Shown here: positions 57,901-64,000 of the stretch, one piece after another
Position numbering within the stretch: the first letter of the stretch is position 1
Layout: each line of letters opens with the position of its first letter
The notes under the pieces: generated by a model
Told to the model about the DNA's origin: nothing
Database searches by the model: none
Seen by the model: only the letters and a program-made list of their open reading frames with translations
Position numbers and translations under genes: made by a program
Source of the DNA: Branchiostoma belcheri
Taxonomy: Eukaryota; Chordata; Leptocardii; Amphioxiformes; Branchiostomatidae
Direction: 5' to 3'
Assembly (NCBI RefSeq): GCF_001625305.1
Contig: NW_017803268.1
Span: 3,034,395 to 3,098,394, forward strand
Length of the DNA: 64,000 nucleotides

Positions 57901-60900
57901 GGCCTAACTGAGTGTTGCAATTTGGAAATTTATCTTCCTTATTTGGATTATCTACATCATAAATCAAGCTGGATCATAACAGATTTCATAGAGACTATTA
58001 CTGCATTCCAGCCCAATTGGATTTGCAGAAAGTACACCCTCTCCTTTTCCCAGAGACCCGCTCGGTAACTTTATCACCAGGAACAGGAACCTGATTTGTG
58101 GTGAAGTCTGTTGTCTGGAATGCAATTTCTGGCTCCAATACTGGGACCACGGCATAGACAAAACACCAAGGTAACGTCTTTAGAGGGAAGTTAAGTGTCT
58201 GTGTCTAGACATAGTAGTTGCTCTTGAATTGACTTCTGATGGTAAGTTATTACAGAGAGTCCTGGGTTTTTGGCGTGTCGAACATGAAATCGTTAAAAGG
58301 TAGTGACAAAATACAGTATCTATGGAGCCAAACTGAAAGGACATTCACAGGGAAAAGAAAGCCCACAATCACAACAAAAGGCAGGAAAATTGTATTGGAA
58401 ACAAAACAACATTTCCACACAATCTTCTACCAGTCTAACTGCTCTAAATACCTTTGGTACGTGCTTGTAGCTTTCCTCGATTTTCAAGTGATTTTCTACT
58501 TTAAGTGATTTACTACAGTACTCTTCATGCCTTCAGTAAAGCCATGCAAATCCTAGGGGGTTTTCTTGCAGCTGTCAAATTTACTGTCATCACACGATTT
58601 TGATCGTGGGATTTCACAGGCTGTGACAGAATCAACGGCTGATAATGACCTAAAAATACAGCTGAATTTTGTACATTACAAATGCATTGACCATGCCAAC
58701 TATATTACTCAGTTTGCAATTGCAACTAACTTTCGTATGAAAACTATTGCATGTTGTCATGCATTTTCGTACAATGATCGTATGACAGACCATTGCCAGC
58801 CATGTGAAAATCTTGAGATTTTCCCACAGTTGTATCATTTTGTTCGAAGAAGTCACCTTTGGCTATCCCAAGAATGCACTCAGATTGCAATCGTACTGCG
58901 ATTGTGCGACAAATGTGATCGAACCATCAAGAAGAAAGTGCACGACTCACCGGCCTCTGTCGGGAGAACTTGTCGTAGGCGTACACACAGAACTGCAGGA
59001 TCCGGGAGTCCAGGTCATCCTCACGCACGTGGAAGATGAACCGCTCGTTAAACACCGGGTTGGGACTCTTACGGTACACCTGGGGGAACGACAGGAGGAG
59101 ATACAATAATCTTCAGGAAGTCAAGTCCTCCCCTTCCTCAACTCTTCCCTTTTTCTACTCTCCTCCTTCTTCAACTCTCCTTCCTCTTCAACTCTTCCCC
59201 AACTCTTCCCCATCCTCAACTCTAATCCCATTATTTCCCATTAAGTCAAGAGGGCCTGCATGGGGGGGGGGGGGTACATGTAATGATTATGCAAAATTTT
59301 TGCCGCCGATTACGAATCACGTTAAAGTCTCAGAGCTGATTACGACTTCACACTTTGCAGCTAATGTACTATTACGAATTACGTTGATTTTGGGGCGAGG
59401 CTGCCTATGGATCACGAAGACTAAAAAGGCCTGATTATGCCTTACAAAAAAGGACATGCAGGCCCCCATTCAAGCTATAAAAACTAATGGGAAAAATATT
59501 ACTGTCGTGTTAAGAGAACTTTGACTTGCTATCTGATGTCATGATTCTTTTAAGTGTCAAGAGACTGAGGATCAGTGCTTCCGATGAAGGTCAAAAATTT
59601 TATTGAACATTCGGTAACTGGACTCAACATTTAAAAATGTACAATAACGTAGCAAGTTTTTCTTTCTTTTTCATGATTTTCATGTAGCAAGGAAACTATC
59701 CCCCCTTTCTAGGCTCGAGCCACATGTAGAAGTGAAGTGTAAAATTACGATAAACACTTAACTGTGGTGCAATCAGCAGCCTTTGTCCTTTTACAACATC
59801 TGACAATCATCTTCAAACTCCCTTTTCATCACCCACCAGTTCAACTGATCGCGTAAAGTACCTTTCCAATCATTCCCCCCTCTCCTATCCCTTCCCATCA
59901 CAGATATTCATTAAGATAATATTCCCCGTAAATCCGTCTCCACTGGAATGCAATATCCTGAGTCGAGAGGGGCGATATCGACCGGAATGTTAAATCAGAG
60001 TCACTGCCAGACTCGCCCCAATAACTCACAATCAAACATCTAATATCATTCCACTTGACCGTGCATGAAGGATGGGTATTGATCCGGCTATAACTCCAGA
60101 GGAGACGAGGGATAGGGCCTGATTTGCATTCCCTTGTGAAGCCATTTATCATACAGGTTGAGGACAATAAAAAGCAGAACTAAACGATATTGGAACTCAC
60201 AAATTCCCTACTTTGTTAGACTGCCCAATGATTCAAATACTGCCTGATTGTGCAGCACGAGGACTTTTTAAGATTTCAATTGATGTTAAATGTTTGTATA
60301 TTTTTATTGTAATGAAAAATTGTGATTTTAAGTACATGTAAAGGAGTGTGTAATTTGGTCTGCAGACTGTGAAATACTTCTTGCTGTTTTACTACAGTAA
60401 CTACAAATACCGGTAAACCATTTAATTCTTATACATACAAATGTATGCAGAAGGAATCAAGAGAAGGCCAATGGTAAATGGTAAGTGATGGGAAGTAAAG
60501 CTATGCGAGATAAAGAAACAATTCAAGTAATATTCAATGGGTCCTGTCCTTGGTGCTGAAAATCTGGCTGCCCCTCTCCACTGCATTTTACTTCTCCAAC
60601 TGAAGTCAGGTACCCATTGAGGAAATTCTGCTTTTAAATGATTATACTAATTTATAGAGACATTTTATGTATCTATTTCATCTTGGGACGGCTGGGTGCC
60701 CCCTTTCAGCCTGCAATAGCTGTTTTCCGATGAGGCCCAGCATATTACAAGACAAGACATTCTTACAAAACAAAGGAGGACAACATATTAACATAAAGCA
60801 TAAGAGTCAATTGCGTTGGAACGTCTTTTGTTTCTCCCGTACCTTGGACTGAGCGGCAGGCTCGTTGTTGGGGTGCAGGAAGATCTTGACAAAGCTGTCA

Positions 60901-61068
60901 ATAGGCCCTTGGTAGTCCTGTATGGCCAGGTCCTGTGCCTGTATGACGGTGACCAGGAGCTGCTGACGGGCAGCGTCGTACTCCAGCGTGAACTCCAACT
61001 GGCCCATGCCTGGGAGCAGCTCCGCCACCAGAGACTCAAACACAGAGCAGTCTGAGCTGATCGTCTCA
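30939..61068 (-). CDS. SYT12: Synaptotagmin-12-like gene, 3' six exons (5' partial)
   Basis: Exons in transcript order: 61068-60843, 59079-58951, 57119-57033, 35231-35111, 32053-31920, 31109-30939. All junctions are GT-AG and in frame, giving about 288 C-terminal residues: linker, C2A, C2B, end. The C2B segment ISYLPTAERLTVVIVK with DPFVKVYLLQNGKKISKKKT and the ending HWNQMMTSLRKPVAMWHPL closely match vertebrate SYT12 as I recall it, including the WHxL motif. Synaptotagmins bind membranes and SNAREs in vesicle exocytosis; SYT12 is an atypical, calcium-independent member. C2A keeps Asp in QD and PID of loop 1 but loop 3 reads VYAYDKFSRQR. C2B loop 3 lacks Asp altogether. The N-terminal transmembrane region is not seen. 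Confidence 0.92.
31385..31435. repeat. Short repeat shared with 35630-35685
   Basis: GGGACGGGGGTCGATACCGA and CCTTTGACCCTTTGC recur nearly unchanged near 35632-35680, on either side of exons in the same gene. Confidence 0.5.
31700..31852 (+). mobile_element. LINE-like 3' tail
   Basis: TTCAATAAAGTGATCTTGAA followed by a second TCTTGAATCTC copy resembles the short-repeat tails of CR1/L2 elements. No coding part. Confidence 0.35.
31920..32053 (-). CDS. SYT12: SYT12-like C2B middle exon
   Basis: 134 nt completing an Asp codon and then 44 codons ending in phase 0. It carries DPFVKVYLLQNGKKISKKKT (polybasic strand of C2B) and YNEAMIFNVP. Confidence 0.95.
32434..32586. repeat. Palindrome in synaptotagmin intron
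   Basis: AGAGCTTTCGACCAGTCA is mirrored by TGACTGGTCGAAAGCTCT, and CTTCTTCAATAGACTGA by its inverse. The arms are about 60 bp. Confidence 0.8.
33125..33690. repeat. 81-82-bp tandem repeat
   Basis: At least six units anchored by TCTAGCTTGCTAGAATG at about 33201, 33281, 33363, 33445, 33526 and 33607, with TAGAAAGTACGTCTTTTT in each. Degenerate half-units continue to about 33900. Confidence 0.92.
34324..34606 (+). repeat. Dispersed repeat B, copy in intron
   Basis: It is near-identical to 45254-45528 and related in reverse to 4040-4300 and 5560-6225. It starts AGAAAGGTAACATTTGC and ends near TTTCGGTAAACAT. Confidence 0.85.
34648..34865. mobile_element. MITE with 28-bp inverted ends
   Basis: ACTTCTATCACCTTGCTTAT with TTTCGAT at the left matches, with three mismatches, the inverse of ATCGAAACATAAACAAGGCG at the right. 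Confidence 0.75.
34893..35085 (+). pseudogene. LINE reverse transcriptase palm fragment
   Basis: The frame reads VASGVPQGTIL, a TGA stop, then PLLFLLYINDLPD and LFTDDCLLYVE. These are the SGVPQG and FADD blocks of non-LTR reverse transcriptases, with the catalytic block changed to FTDD and one stop. It is a dead fragment just downstream (in - strand terms) of a synaptotagmin exon. Confidence 0.85.
35111..35231 (-). CDS. SYT12: SYT12-like C2B first exon
   Basis: 40 codons plus one base. FGDILFSISYLPTAERLTVV begins C2B; VDEKDDA followed by the next exon's DP forms loop 1 with two Asp in calcium-ligand positions. Confidence 0.95.
35400..37200. other. Intron stretch without gene
   Basis: TCAAACAATAAATAAATAAA near 36104 looks like a LINE 3' tail. 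Otherwise no exon or array is recognised. Confidence 0.4.
37205..37610. repeat. Two tandem ~192-bp copies
   Basis: GAATTGAAGGTCGTAGACGC and GAATTGAAGGTCGAAAACGC start two copies at about 37213 and 37404 sharing GAGCAAAATCATGTGATGTT. Confidence 0.85.
37611..38305. other. Intron stretch, AT-rich
   Basis: No exon or structured repeat recognised. Confidence 0.4.
38310..38900. repeat. ~44-bp tandem repeat
   Basis: Units of AGCTAGTACCACGTTGAA plus CCCAGTTNGCAAACACTAG repeat about ten times to 38700 and partly again at 38780-38870. TTTCAGCACCAAGGAGAG, a weaker RE1-like word, occurs near 38705 and 38877. Confidence 0.88.
38901..40920. other. Intron stretch with GC-richer island
   Basis: 39110-39720 is clearly richer in GC and CpG than its surroundings, with no coding frame I can recognise. 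40610-40780 contains SINE-like phrases (CACGTTAAAGATCCCACCAC). Confidence 0.4.
40928..41335. mobile_element. Harbinger-type element, family 2
   Basis: Ends GGCCACAGCAAGTAAATTTT and its inverse, with GGATGACATC subterminal. TAA is duplicated at 40925-40927 and 41336-41338. It has no coding capacity. Confidence 0.85.
41340..42170. other. Intron stretch without gene
   Basis: Nothing recognised. Confidence 0.4.
42172..42690 (-). pseudogene. LINE 3' end with reverse-transcriptase tail domain
   Basis: On the - strand a 134-codon frame reads LRISSHKLHIEKGRH, RICQFCDLDKIEDEYHFVVD and C, the Cys/His tail domain after the reverse transcriptase in CR1/L2-like LINEs. Downstream it ends in a (TGAA)n-type microsatellite at 42169-42186 and a CTTTATTGTAC tail. 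It is 5'-truncated. Confidence 0.85.
42690..43200. repeat. Two tandem ~260-bp copies
   Basis: TTGTTTTGTATGGTAGG at about 42710 and TTGTTTTGTATGGCAGG at about 42975 begin two diverged copies; TTTTGCCGCC recurs near each end. Confidence 0.75.
43201..45250. other. Intron stretch with one foldback
   Basis: 44310-44440 is foldback family C (CAGTTACTCAAGCTACTGGA, GTAGCATCCACTACC). 44190-44270 is GC-richer with an unexplained short open frame. No gene is recognised. Confidence 0.4.
45254..45528 (+). repeat. Dispersed repeat B, second direct copy
   Basis: Same orientation and nearly the same sequence as 34324-34606, 11 kb away in the same intron. Confidence 0.85.
45760..45935 (+). mobile_element. 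tRNA-headed SINE fragment
   Basis: Box B-like GGGGTTCGAATCC is followed by a body with GCGCTTGGAAAATTAAC and CATAGCTTCGGTTACCGACG. The head is degenerate. Confidence 0.55.
45983..46265 (-). mobile_element. tRNA-Thr-like SINE with 10-bp target duplication
   Basis: On the - strand it opens GGCAATAGCTCAATTGG (box A) and GTCGTGAGTTCAAACC (box B), with TGT at the anticodon position, and ends in a (TTC)n tail. CTTCAATATA is duplicated exactly at 45973-45982 and 46266-46275. Confidence 0.88.
46266..46800. repeat. ~190-bp tandem repeat, three copies
   Basis: Copies begin near 46274, 46470 and 46660 with TACAATTGTTTAAAAT and share ATGGACGTTGGATATGGAAA. The SINE at 45983-46265 inserted at the left edge of the array. 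Confidence 0.9.
46955..47105. repeat. Foldback family C, copy
   Basis: GGTGAAGGTTAGACATTCAG then AAATCATATCCAGTTGCT repeated, ending GAGTAACTGTTTTTGGGCG. Confidence 0.75.
47640..48153. repeat. ~171-bp satellite, left block
   Basis: Three units, anchored by AGTCAAGCGTAATGCCG at 47703, 47869 and 48042. It continues after the inserted element at 49126. Confidence 0.93.
48154..49125. mobile_element. CACTA/EnSpm-like insertion in satellite
   Basis: A 972-bp insertion starting CACGATGGTC and ending GACCGCCGTG, imperfectly inverted over about 30 bp. AAC is duplicated at 48151-48153 and 49126-49128. CAC...GTG ends and a 3-bp duplication fit EnSpm/CACTA elements. It contains a 16-bp perfect palindrome CCCGGGCCGGCCCGGG at 49024-49039. 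No transposase recognised. Confidence 0.65.
49126..51195. repeat. ~171-bp satellite, right block
   Basis: Twelve units anchored at 49174, 49340, 49511, 49684, 49856, 50033, 50211, 50382, 50549, 50716, 50891 and 51064. Spacing ranges from 166 to 178 bp. Shared words include TCGCCTACACAGATCGGAAA and TGTGTAGAGTGGCTTTATG. Confidence 0.95.
51196..51945. other. Intron stretch with an RE1-like motif
   Basis: Apart from TTCAGCACCAAGGACA at 51761-51776, nothing is recognised. Confidence 0.4.
51761..51776 (+). promoter_or_regulatory. RE1/NRSE-like motif in intron
   Basis: TTCAGCACCAAGGACA within the large intron of the synaptotagmin gene; the final AG of the half-site is AT here. Confidence 0.35.
51946..52209. 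repeat. 20-bp GC-rich minisatellite
   Basis: About 13 copies of GGGCCGGAGGTGTAGCGGCA, very homogeneous. The Pro/Ala-rich open frame across it on the - strand is a by-product. Confidence 0.97.
52210..53580. other. Intron stretch without gene
   Basis: No exon or element recognised. Confidence 0.4.
53585..54030. mobile_element. Harbinger-type element, family 2, degraded
   Basis: TTA then GGCCATGTTGATGTCATT and GGATGACATCCTCTGGGAAC mark the left end. The right end is decayed near TTCATCCATAAAC. Confidence 0.6.
54170..54945. repeat. Complex dispersed repeat with (CA)n
   Basis: AATTATGCAAATNA recurs four times, followed by CACAAGAGCTACCTACCATC (also at about 9480) and two AAGCCGCTAG words, ending in (CA)n at 54876-54905 and CTTCTTGGCGAAGGTAA. 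Family not identified. Confidence 0.65.
55332..55825. mobile_element. hAT-like element with long flanking duplication
   Basis: CAGGGCTCAAAATTCA and its inverse GCATTTCGAGCCCTG bound GGTGCAC-rich sequence. The flanks 55301-55331 and 55827-55852 are related (TGTAAGAACAA...GATGTCCCATGG). Foldback C is nested at 55456-55590. Confidence 0.75.
55456..55590. repeat. Foldback family C, copy (nested)
   Basis: AAAAGCAGTTACTCAAGCAA and its inverse form about 55-bp arms. Confidence 0.85.
55860..57030. other. Intron stretch, AT-rich
   Basis: No exon or element recognised. Confidence 0.4.
57033..57119 (-). CDS. SYT12: SYT12-like C2A last exon
   Basis: 29 codons, phase 0 at both ends: IGEAELKLCDVDVRLQPFST then WCSLQDINQ, the final strand of C2A and the short C2A-C2B linker. 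LQPFSxW...LQDxN matches the same region of SYT12 as recalled. Confidence 0.95.
57531..57904. mobile_element. Harbinger-type element, family 2
   Basis: Ends GGCCATACTGATTAAATTTT and the inverse-related AAATCGGTGTGGCC, with GGATGACATC subterminal on both sides. TAA is duplicated at 57528-57530 and 57905-57907. Confidence 0.85.
57905..58950. other. Intron without gene
   Basis: No exon or repeat recognised. Confidence 0.4.
58951..59079 (-). CDS. SYT12: SYT12-like C2A middle exon
   Basis: 43 codons, phase 0 at both ends: VYRKSPNPVFNERFIFHV ... FCVYAYDKFSRQRP. NPVFNE and DKFSR are synaptotagmin C2 hallmarks. The first loop 3 Asp is Ala and the last is Arg. Confidence 0.96.
59126..59272. repeat. 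Pyrimidine-rich tract and G10 run
   Basis: TCCTCAACTCTTCCC-type words repeat about six times to 59225, followed by a G10 run at about 59262. Confidence 0.8.
59273..60842. other. Intron without gene
   Basis: Apart from the RE1-like word at 60544-60560, nothing is recognised. Confidence 0.4.
60544..60560 (-). promoter_or_regulatory. SYT12: RE1/NRSE-like motif near first visible exon
   Basis: On the - strand TTCAGCACCAAGGACAG is followed by GACC, matching 18 of the 21 canonical RE1 positions as I recall them. It lies 283 bp inside the intron that follows the 60843-61068 exon. Confidence 0.45.
60843..61068 (-). CDS. SYT12: SYT12-like linker and C2A first exon
   Basis: 226 nt; the first base completes a codon begun in an unseen upstream exon. 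ETISSDCSVFESLVAELLPG precedes C2A, which starts MGQLEFTLEYDAARQQLLVT. QDYQGPIDSFVKIFLHPN is loop 1 with two Asp. Its 5' end and acceptor are copied twice in tandem upstream (61159-61455). Confidence 0.93.
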
Positions 61069-61455
61069 CTGGAGAGGAAACAGTGCAACGTAATTAGTTT
61101 ATCTAGCCTATTACTCGTTCAGCTGGGAACCAAGAGGTCCAGGGTTTGATCCCCTATGCCTGTGACTGAGCTCAGCCACCAGTGACTCAAACACAGAGAA
61201 GTCCACGCTGATCATCTCACTGGGGAGAAAACCATGCAAAGTAATTAGTACATATAGCCTTATAGTCATTCGGCTCGGAACCAAGAGGTCCCGGGTTTGA
61301 TCCCCTATGCCTGGGAGCAGTTTGGCCACAAGTGACTCAAACACAGAGCAGTCCGAGCTGATCGTCTCACTGGAGAGGAAACCTTGCAACTTAATTAGTT
61401 TATATAGCCAGATAGTCATTTGGCTCGGAACCAAAGGTCCCGGTTTCGGGCCCAA
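61009..61455 (-). repeat. ~150-bp triplication of an exon 5' end and acceptor
   Basis: Three units start at 61009, 61159 and 61310. The first contains the real 5' part of the exon, its acceptor and 90 bp of intron. The other two repeat them with changes, still reading SDCSVFESLVAKLLPG and SVDFSVFESLVAEL after intact CAG acceptors. Confidence 0.92.
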
Positions 61456-61589
61456 CATGCTCAAATGTTGTGCCCTTGGGTCGGGGTGGAAATGAGTGCC
61501 TAGATTTGGGTAGGGATGTCCCTCAGATAGGACAGCAAATGGAGATCCCGTGTTTGTGATGAATTCACACTCCACACACGTTAAAAAAC
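61456..61589 (-). other. SINE-like fragment
   Basis: CCTTGGGTCGGGGTGGAAATG and ACTCCACACACGTTAAA resemble parts of SINE bodies elsewhere in the window. No promoter head is clear. Confidence 0.3.
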
Positions 61590-61705
61590 CCTAACTCTAA
61601 CCCTAGCCCTAACCCTAGCCATAACCCTAACCCTAACCCTAGCCCTAGCCCTAGCCCTAACCCTAACCCTAACCCTAACCCTAACCCTAGCCCTAACCCT
61701 AACCC
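61589..61705. repeat. Interstitial telomere-type (CCCTAA)n array
   Basis: About 19 hexamers, mostly CCCTAA with interspersed CCCTAG variants, inside sequence upstream of the first visible synaptotagmin exon. Confidence 0.97.
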
Positions 61706-63120
61706 ACCACTGTTTTCGAAAAAGGGTAGGGGCCAACCCACTAATTAGGTTGAGAAATAGAATTGTAGACCGTAAAATGCTTGCACATCTGGTAGGTTTC
61801 TAAAAGGTGCTTGTATCGGAGTAACAATTACCCCATCAAAAAAATACATTTAGATAATCACTACAGTGCAGACAAAACACATTACCTGTGATTTCTAGTG
61901 AAGACAACTCGGATTTTTCAAACATCCACAACAGGAAATCCAACATGTAACCTTACCACCTTCATGTGTGTGTAGTTAAGTCTTTATGACTGTCTACAAA
62001 TACCAGCTGTCTACAACACCTGTGGCGTTGCTAAAAATACATAAAACTCAATATCAATTTTCACAGGGTGTTGGGGAAACAAAAGGGCAGGAGGATTGAA
62101 CTTTTCAAACGGTCCACGCATTAACTTAAACACTCGGCATATTCCAAATTCACTGAAATCATATCCGACAATAGGTAGACACATAATCATGTTATTCCAA
62201 AGGTTGTTTTCCAACAACTTGGTGTTGAAGACATATTTCAGATATTTTGGCAATCTTTTGAATGATAGTAAAATAAAGATTTTGCTCATTTTGGTTGAAT
62301 ATATGACAATATATGCTGTGACAATTCATTCATCGTTTAAATGAAATACCAAATAAACCTACCCCTTCCCAAGGTGATGTATATTGATTATGTAATCAAA
62401 GGCATTTATGATTTGTTATTATGATGAATTATACCACATCATGTTATGCTAAGCATAGAATTTCTCAAAATTTTAAAAGTGACTCACAGTCAGTCAGCCA
62501 ATATGCACACATATCACAGTCAGCCTCTAACTGTTAGTACTGTACCTTCCATGAGTTTGCAAAATACAAGGACAATACAACACTGTATTCTAACCGTGTT
62601 CCGTTCTGAATACTGCCTGATCGTTAAGGATTTGTGAATGTCGGAAAGCTTCTGTGCGTGCCCGTGAGATTTCATATGAGCTCGTTATCGCAGTCAAAAT
62701 GTGGTGACGGCGACCTTTTGGAGCTCTTAACCTTTGCGCAAACGTTTTAACGGCTAGGGCATTTCCCAAGGTCTGTTCACTGGTAGAGCTTTTAAACGAA
62801 AGGTCACGCCACTTTTCAACATTGAAGAGTCAAACGGCATGAAGATGACATCGATCTTTTTACACCTCACGTTTCGTCGTTCAATACCAGAGGATGCGGG
62901 TAAATATCAAACAATATTTTATACTACTACGGCACTTATTTCCAGCTGTGAAAGAAAATAGTGATACTAGTGAATAAAATCCATTATATCTTTTTTTAGT
63001 ACTTGGGTGGTAAGAAATAAATAATACAATTTTGAAAATCAATACAGAATACAAAAAAATTTTATACATTGCTCACAAAGTTTTGTCTAACAGGGTGTAC
63101 TGCATATTAACTAACCCTTA
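61706..63120. other. Stretch without recognised exon
   Basis: Probably intron of the synaptotagmin gene. No N-terminal exon was recognised. Confidence 0.4.
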
Positions 63121-63124
63121 CCTA

Positions 63125-63236
63125 CATGTAACCCTAGCCCTAGCCCTAGCCCTAGCCCTAGCCCTAGCCCTAGCCCTAGCCCTAGCCCTAGCCCTTAAGC
63201 CCTAGCCCTTAAGCCCTAGCCCTAGCCCTCACCCAA
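63125..63236. repeat. (CCCTAG)n telomere-variant array
   Basis: About 17 hexamers of CCCTAG, with CCCTTAAG variants towards the right end. Confidence 0.97.
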
Positions 63237-63249
63237 GTCAGGACACATC

Positions 63250-63525
63250 AGTGAAAGTAATAAGATATGCCAAAAAACAGTAACTGTTACTCAAGCAACT
63301 AAGTATGACTTCGGAAACAGTCAGATGTTTCCGATAGCATCCACTACCTTTTCTTTTGTCAGTGACATTAAGAGACTGCAGGAGAATTGCAGGCTTATAA
63401 GTACAAACTATTGATTGATATGCAAGTAAGTGAAGACAAATTTTTTCCAAAAAGGACTTAGGTAGTGGATGCTACCTGAAACGTCTAGTAACCGTTTCCA
63501 AAATCATATCCAGCTGCTTAACTGT
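63250..63525. repeat. Foldback family C, large copy
   Basis: GGTAGTGGATGCTACCTGAA at 63462 inversely matches GATAGCATCCACTACC at 63330; CAGTTACTCAAGCAACT-type outer ends are present. About 110 bp of loop is retained. Confidence 0.75.
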
Positions 63526-64000
63526 TTTAACCCTCTCTTCCAGTGACACCCACTGTAGGTTATCACCTACTTTAGGGATATTGTTTCCCTGCAATGTACC
63601 AGCTGCTGCCTGCAGTTGCTATTGACCCAATCACACAGAGGGTCGATTTATAGAAAGGTCGGGTGTCTACAGATTACAAAGAGTTGGTCTGGTCGATACC
63701 AATTCATGTGCTGGCATCAGCAGGAATAGGAGGAGGGTGCCAACAGAATGAAGTTTAAGAGGGGACTACGAAATTGCTTCATCAGCTTAGGTAGCGTCGC
63801 AACAGGCCTTTATTGGTAAGAGAGTGTCAAGGGTGGTGTGGCAAGGTGCACTACGTGGCAACTTCACCGCACAGAATAATAAAGAACAATGAATAGTGAG
63901 TCAGGGGTGTTTTCAATGGCAGAAAAAGGCAGACCTTTCTTGATAGGATCTTTTGTGTGGCATTGCAGGTACTATTAAGTGGCAAGAAGATATGATAGAA
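63526..64000. other. Right edge without recognised gene
   Basis: Nothing recognised. Confidence 0.4.

Noticed and set aside
58566-59109. + strand frames of 101-157 codons
   Set aside because: They overlap the synaptotagmin C2A exon in antisense; the rest is intronic.
61111-61575. A separate 154-codon - strand gene
   Set aside because: The frame consists of tandem copies of the synaptotagmin exon start plus intron and SINE-like sequence; it has no independent gene structure.

Overview
The window looks like nuclear DNA of a lancelet (amphioxus, Branchiostoma-like). This rests on metazoan genes with GT-AG introns whose best family matches are chordate, an AT-rich background crowded with short inverted-repeat transposons, tRNA-headed SINEs and CR1-type LINE tails, and long introns full of satellites. 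The species call is inference. No bacterial operons, CRISPR arrays or viral genes were seen.

Three genes are solid. (1) A complete ten-exon aldo-keto reductase gene on the + strand (2037-7953, 315 residues), closest to AKR1A1 (NADP+-dependent alcohol dehydrogenase / aldehyde reductase), with all four catalytic residues. (2) A single-exon, GC-rich short-chain dehydrogenase/reductase on the - strand (22395-23219, 274 residues). (3) The 3' six exons of a synaptotagmin-12-like gene on the - strand (61068 down to 30939). They encode the linker, C2A, C2B and the terminal WHxL motif; the N-terminal exons lie beyond the right edge or were not recognised. Its C2A-C2B intron is 21.8 kb and holds most of the repeats on the right side of the window.

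Layout. 1-2.0 kb: upstream sequence with a (TG)n tract and a 334-bp hairpin. 2.0-9.3 kb: AKR gene with mobile elements in its introns and two inverted-repeat elements just after its stop codon. 9.8-10.0 kb: two RE1/NRSE-like motifs. 10.2-10.8 kb: a promoter/first-exon-like module in three tandem copies. 11-22 kb: no secure gene, but a Kolobok-like element with a broken THAP reading frame, a large palindrome beside an assembly gap, a degenerate satellite, exon-like tandem repeats and Harbinger-type MITEs. 22.4-23.2 kb: SDR gene. 23-30.5 kb: a hAT-like element split by a CR1 LINE, and minisatellites. 30.6-64 kb: synaptotagmin gene, with several tandem arrays in its long intron (81-bp, 44-bp, 190-bp, a 171-bp satellite interrupted by a CACTA-like insertion, and a 20-bp minisatellite), interstitial telomere-type repeats upstream of the first visible exon, and a tandem triplication of that exon's splice-acceptor end.

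The three genes do not form a pathway. The two oxidoreductases are separate cytosolic-type enzymes and the synaptotagmin is a membrane-trafficking protein. I found no convincing new multi-gene system. The most unusual observations are the triplicated first-exon module, the triplicated splice acceptor in the synaptotagmin gene, the RE1-like motifs near and inside that gene, and a foldback element enclosing a CpG-dense core in the AKR 3' region.
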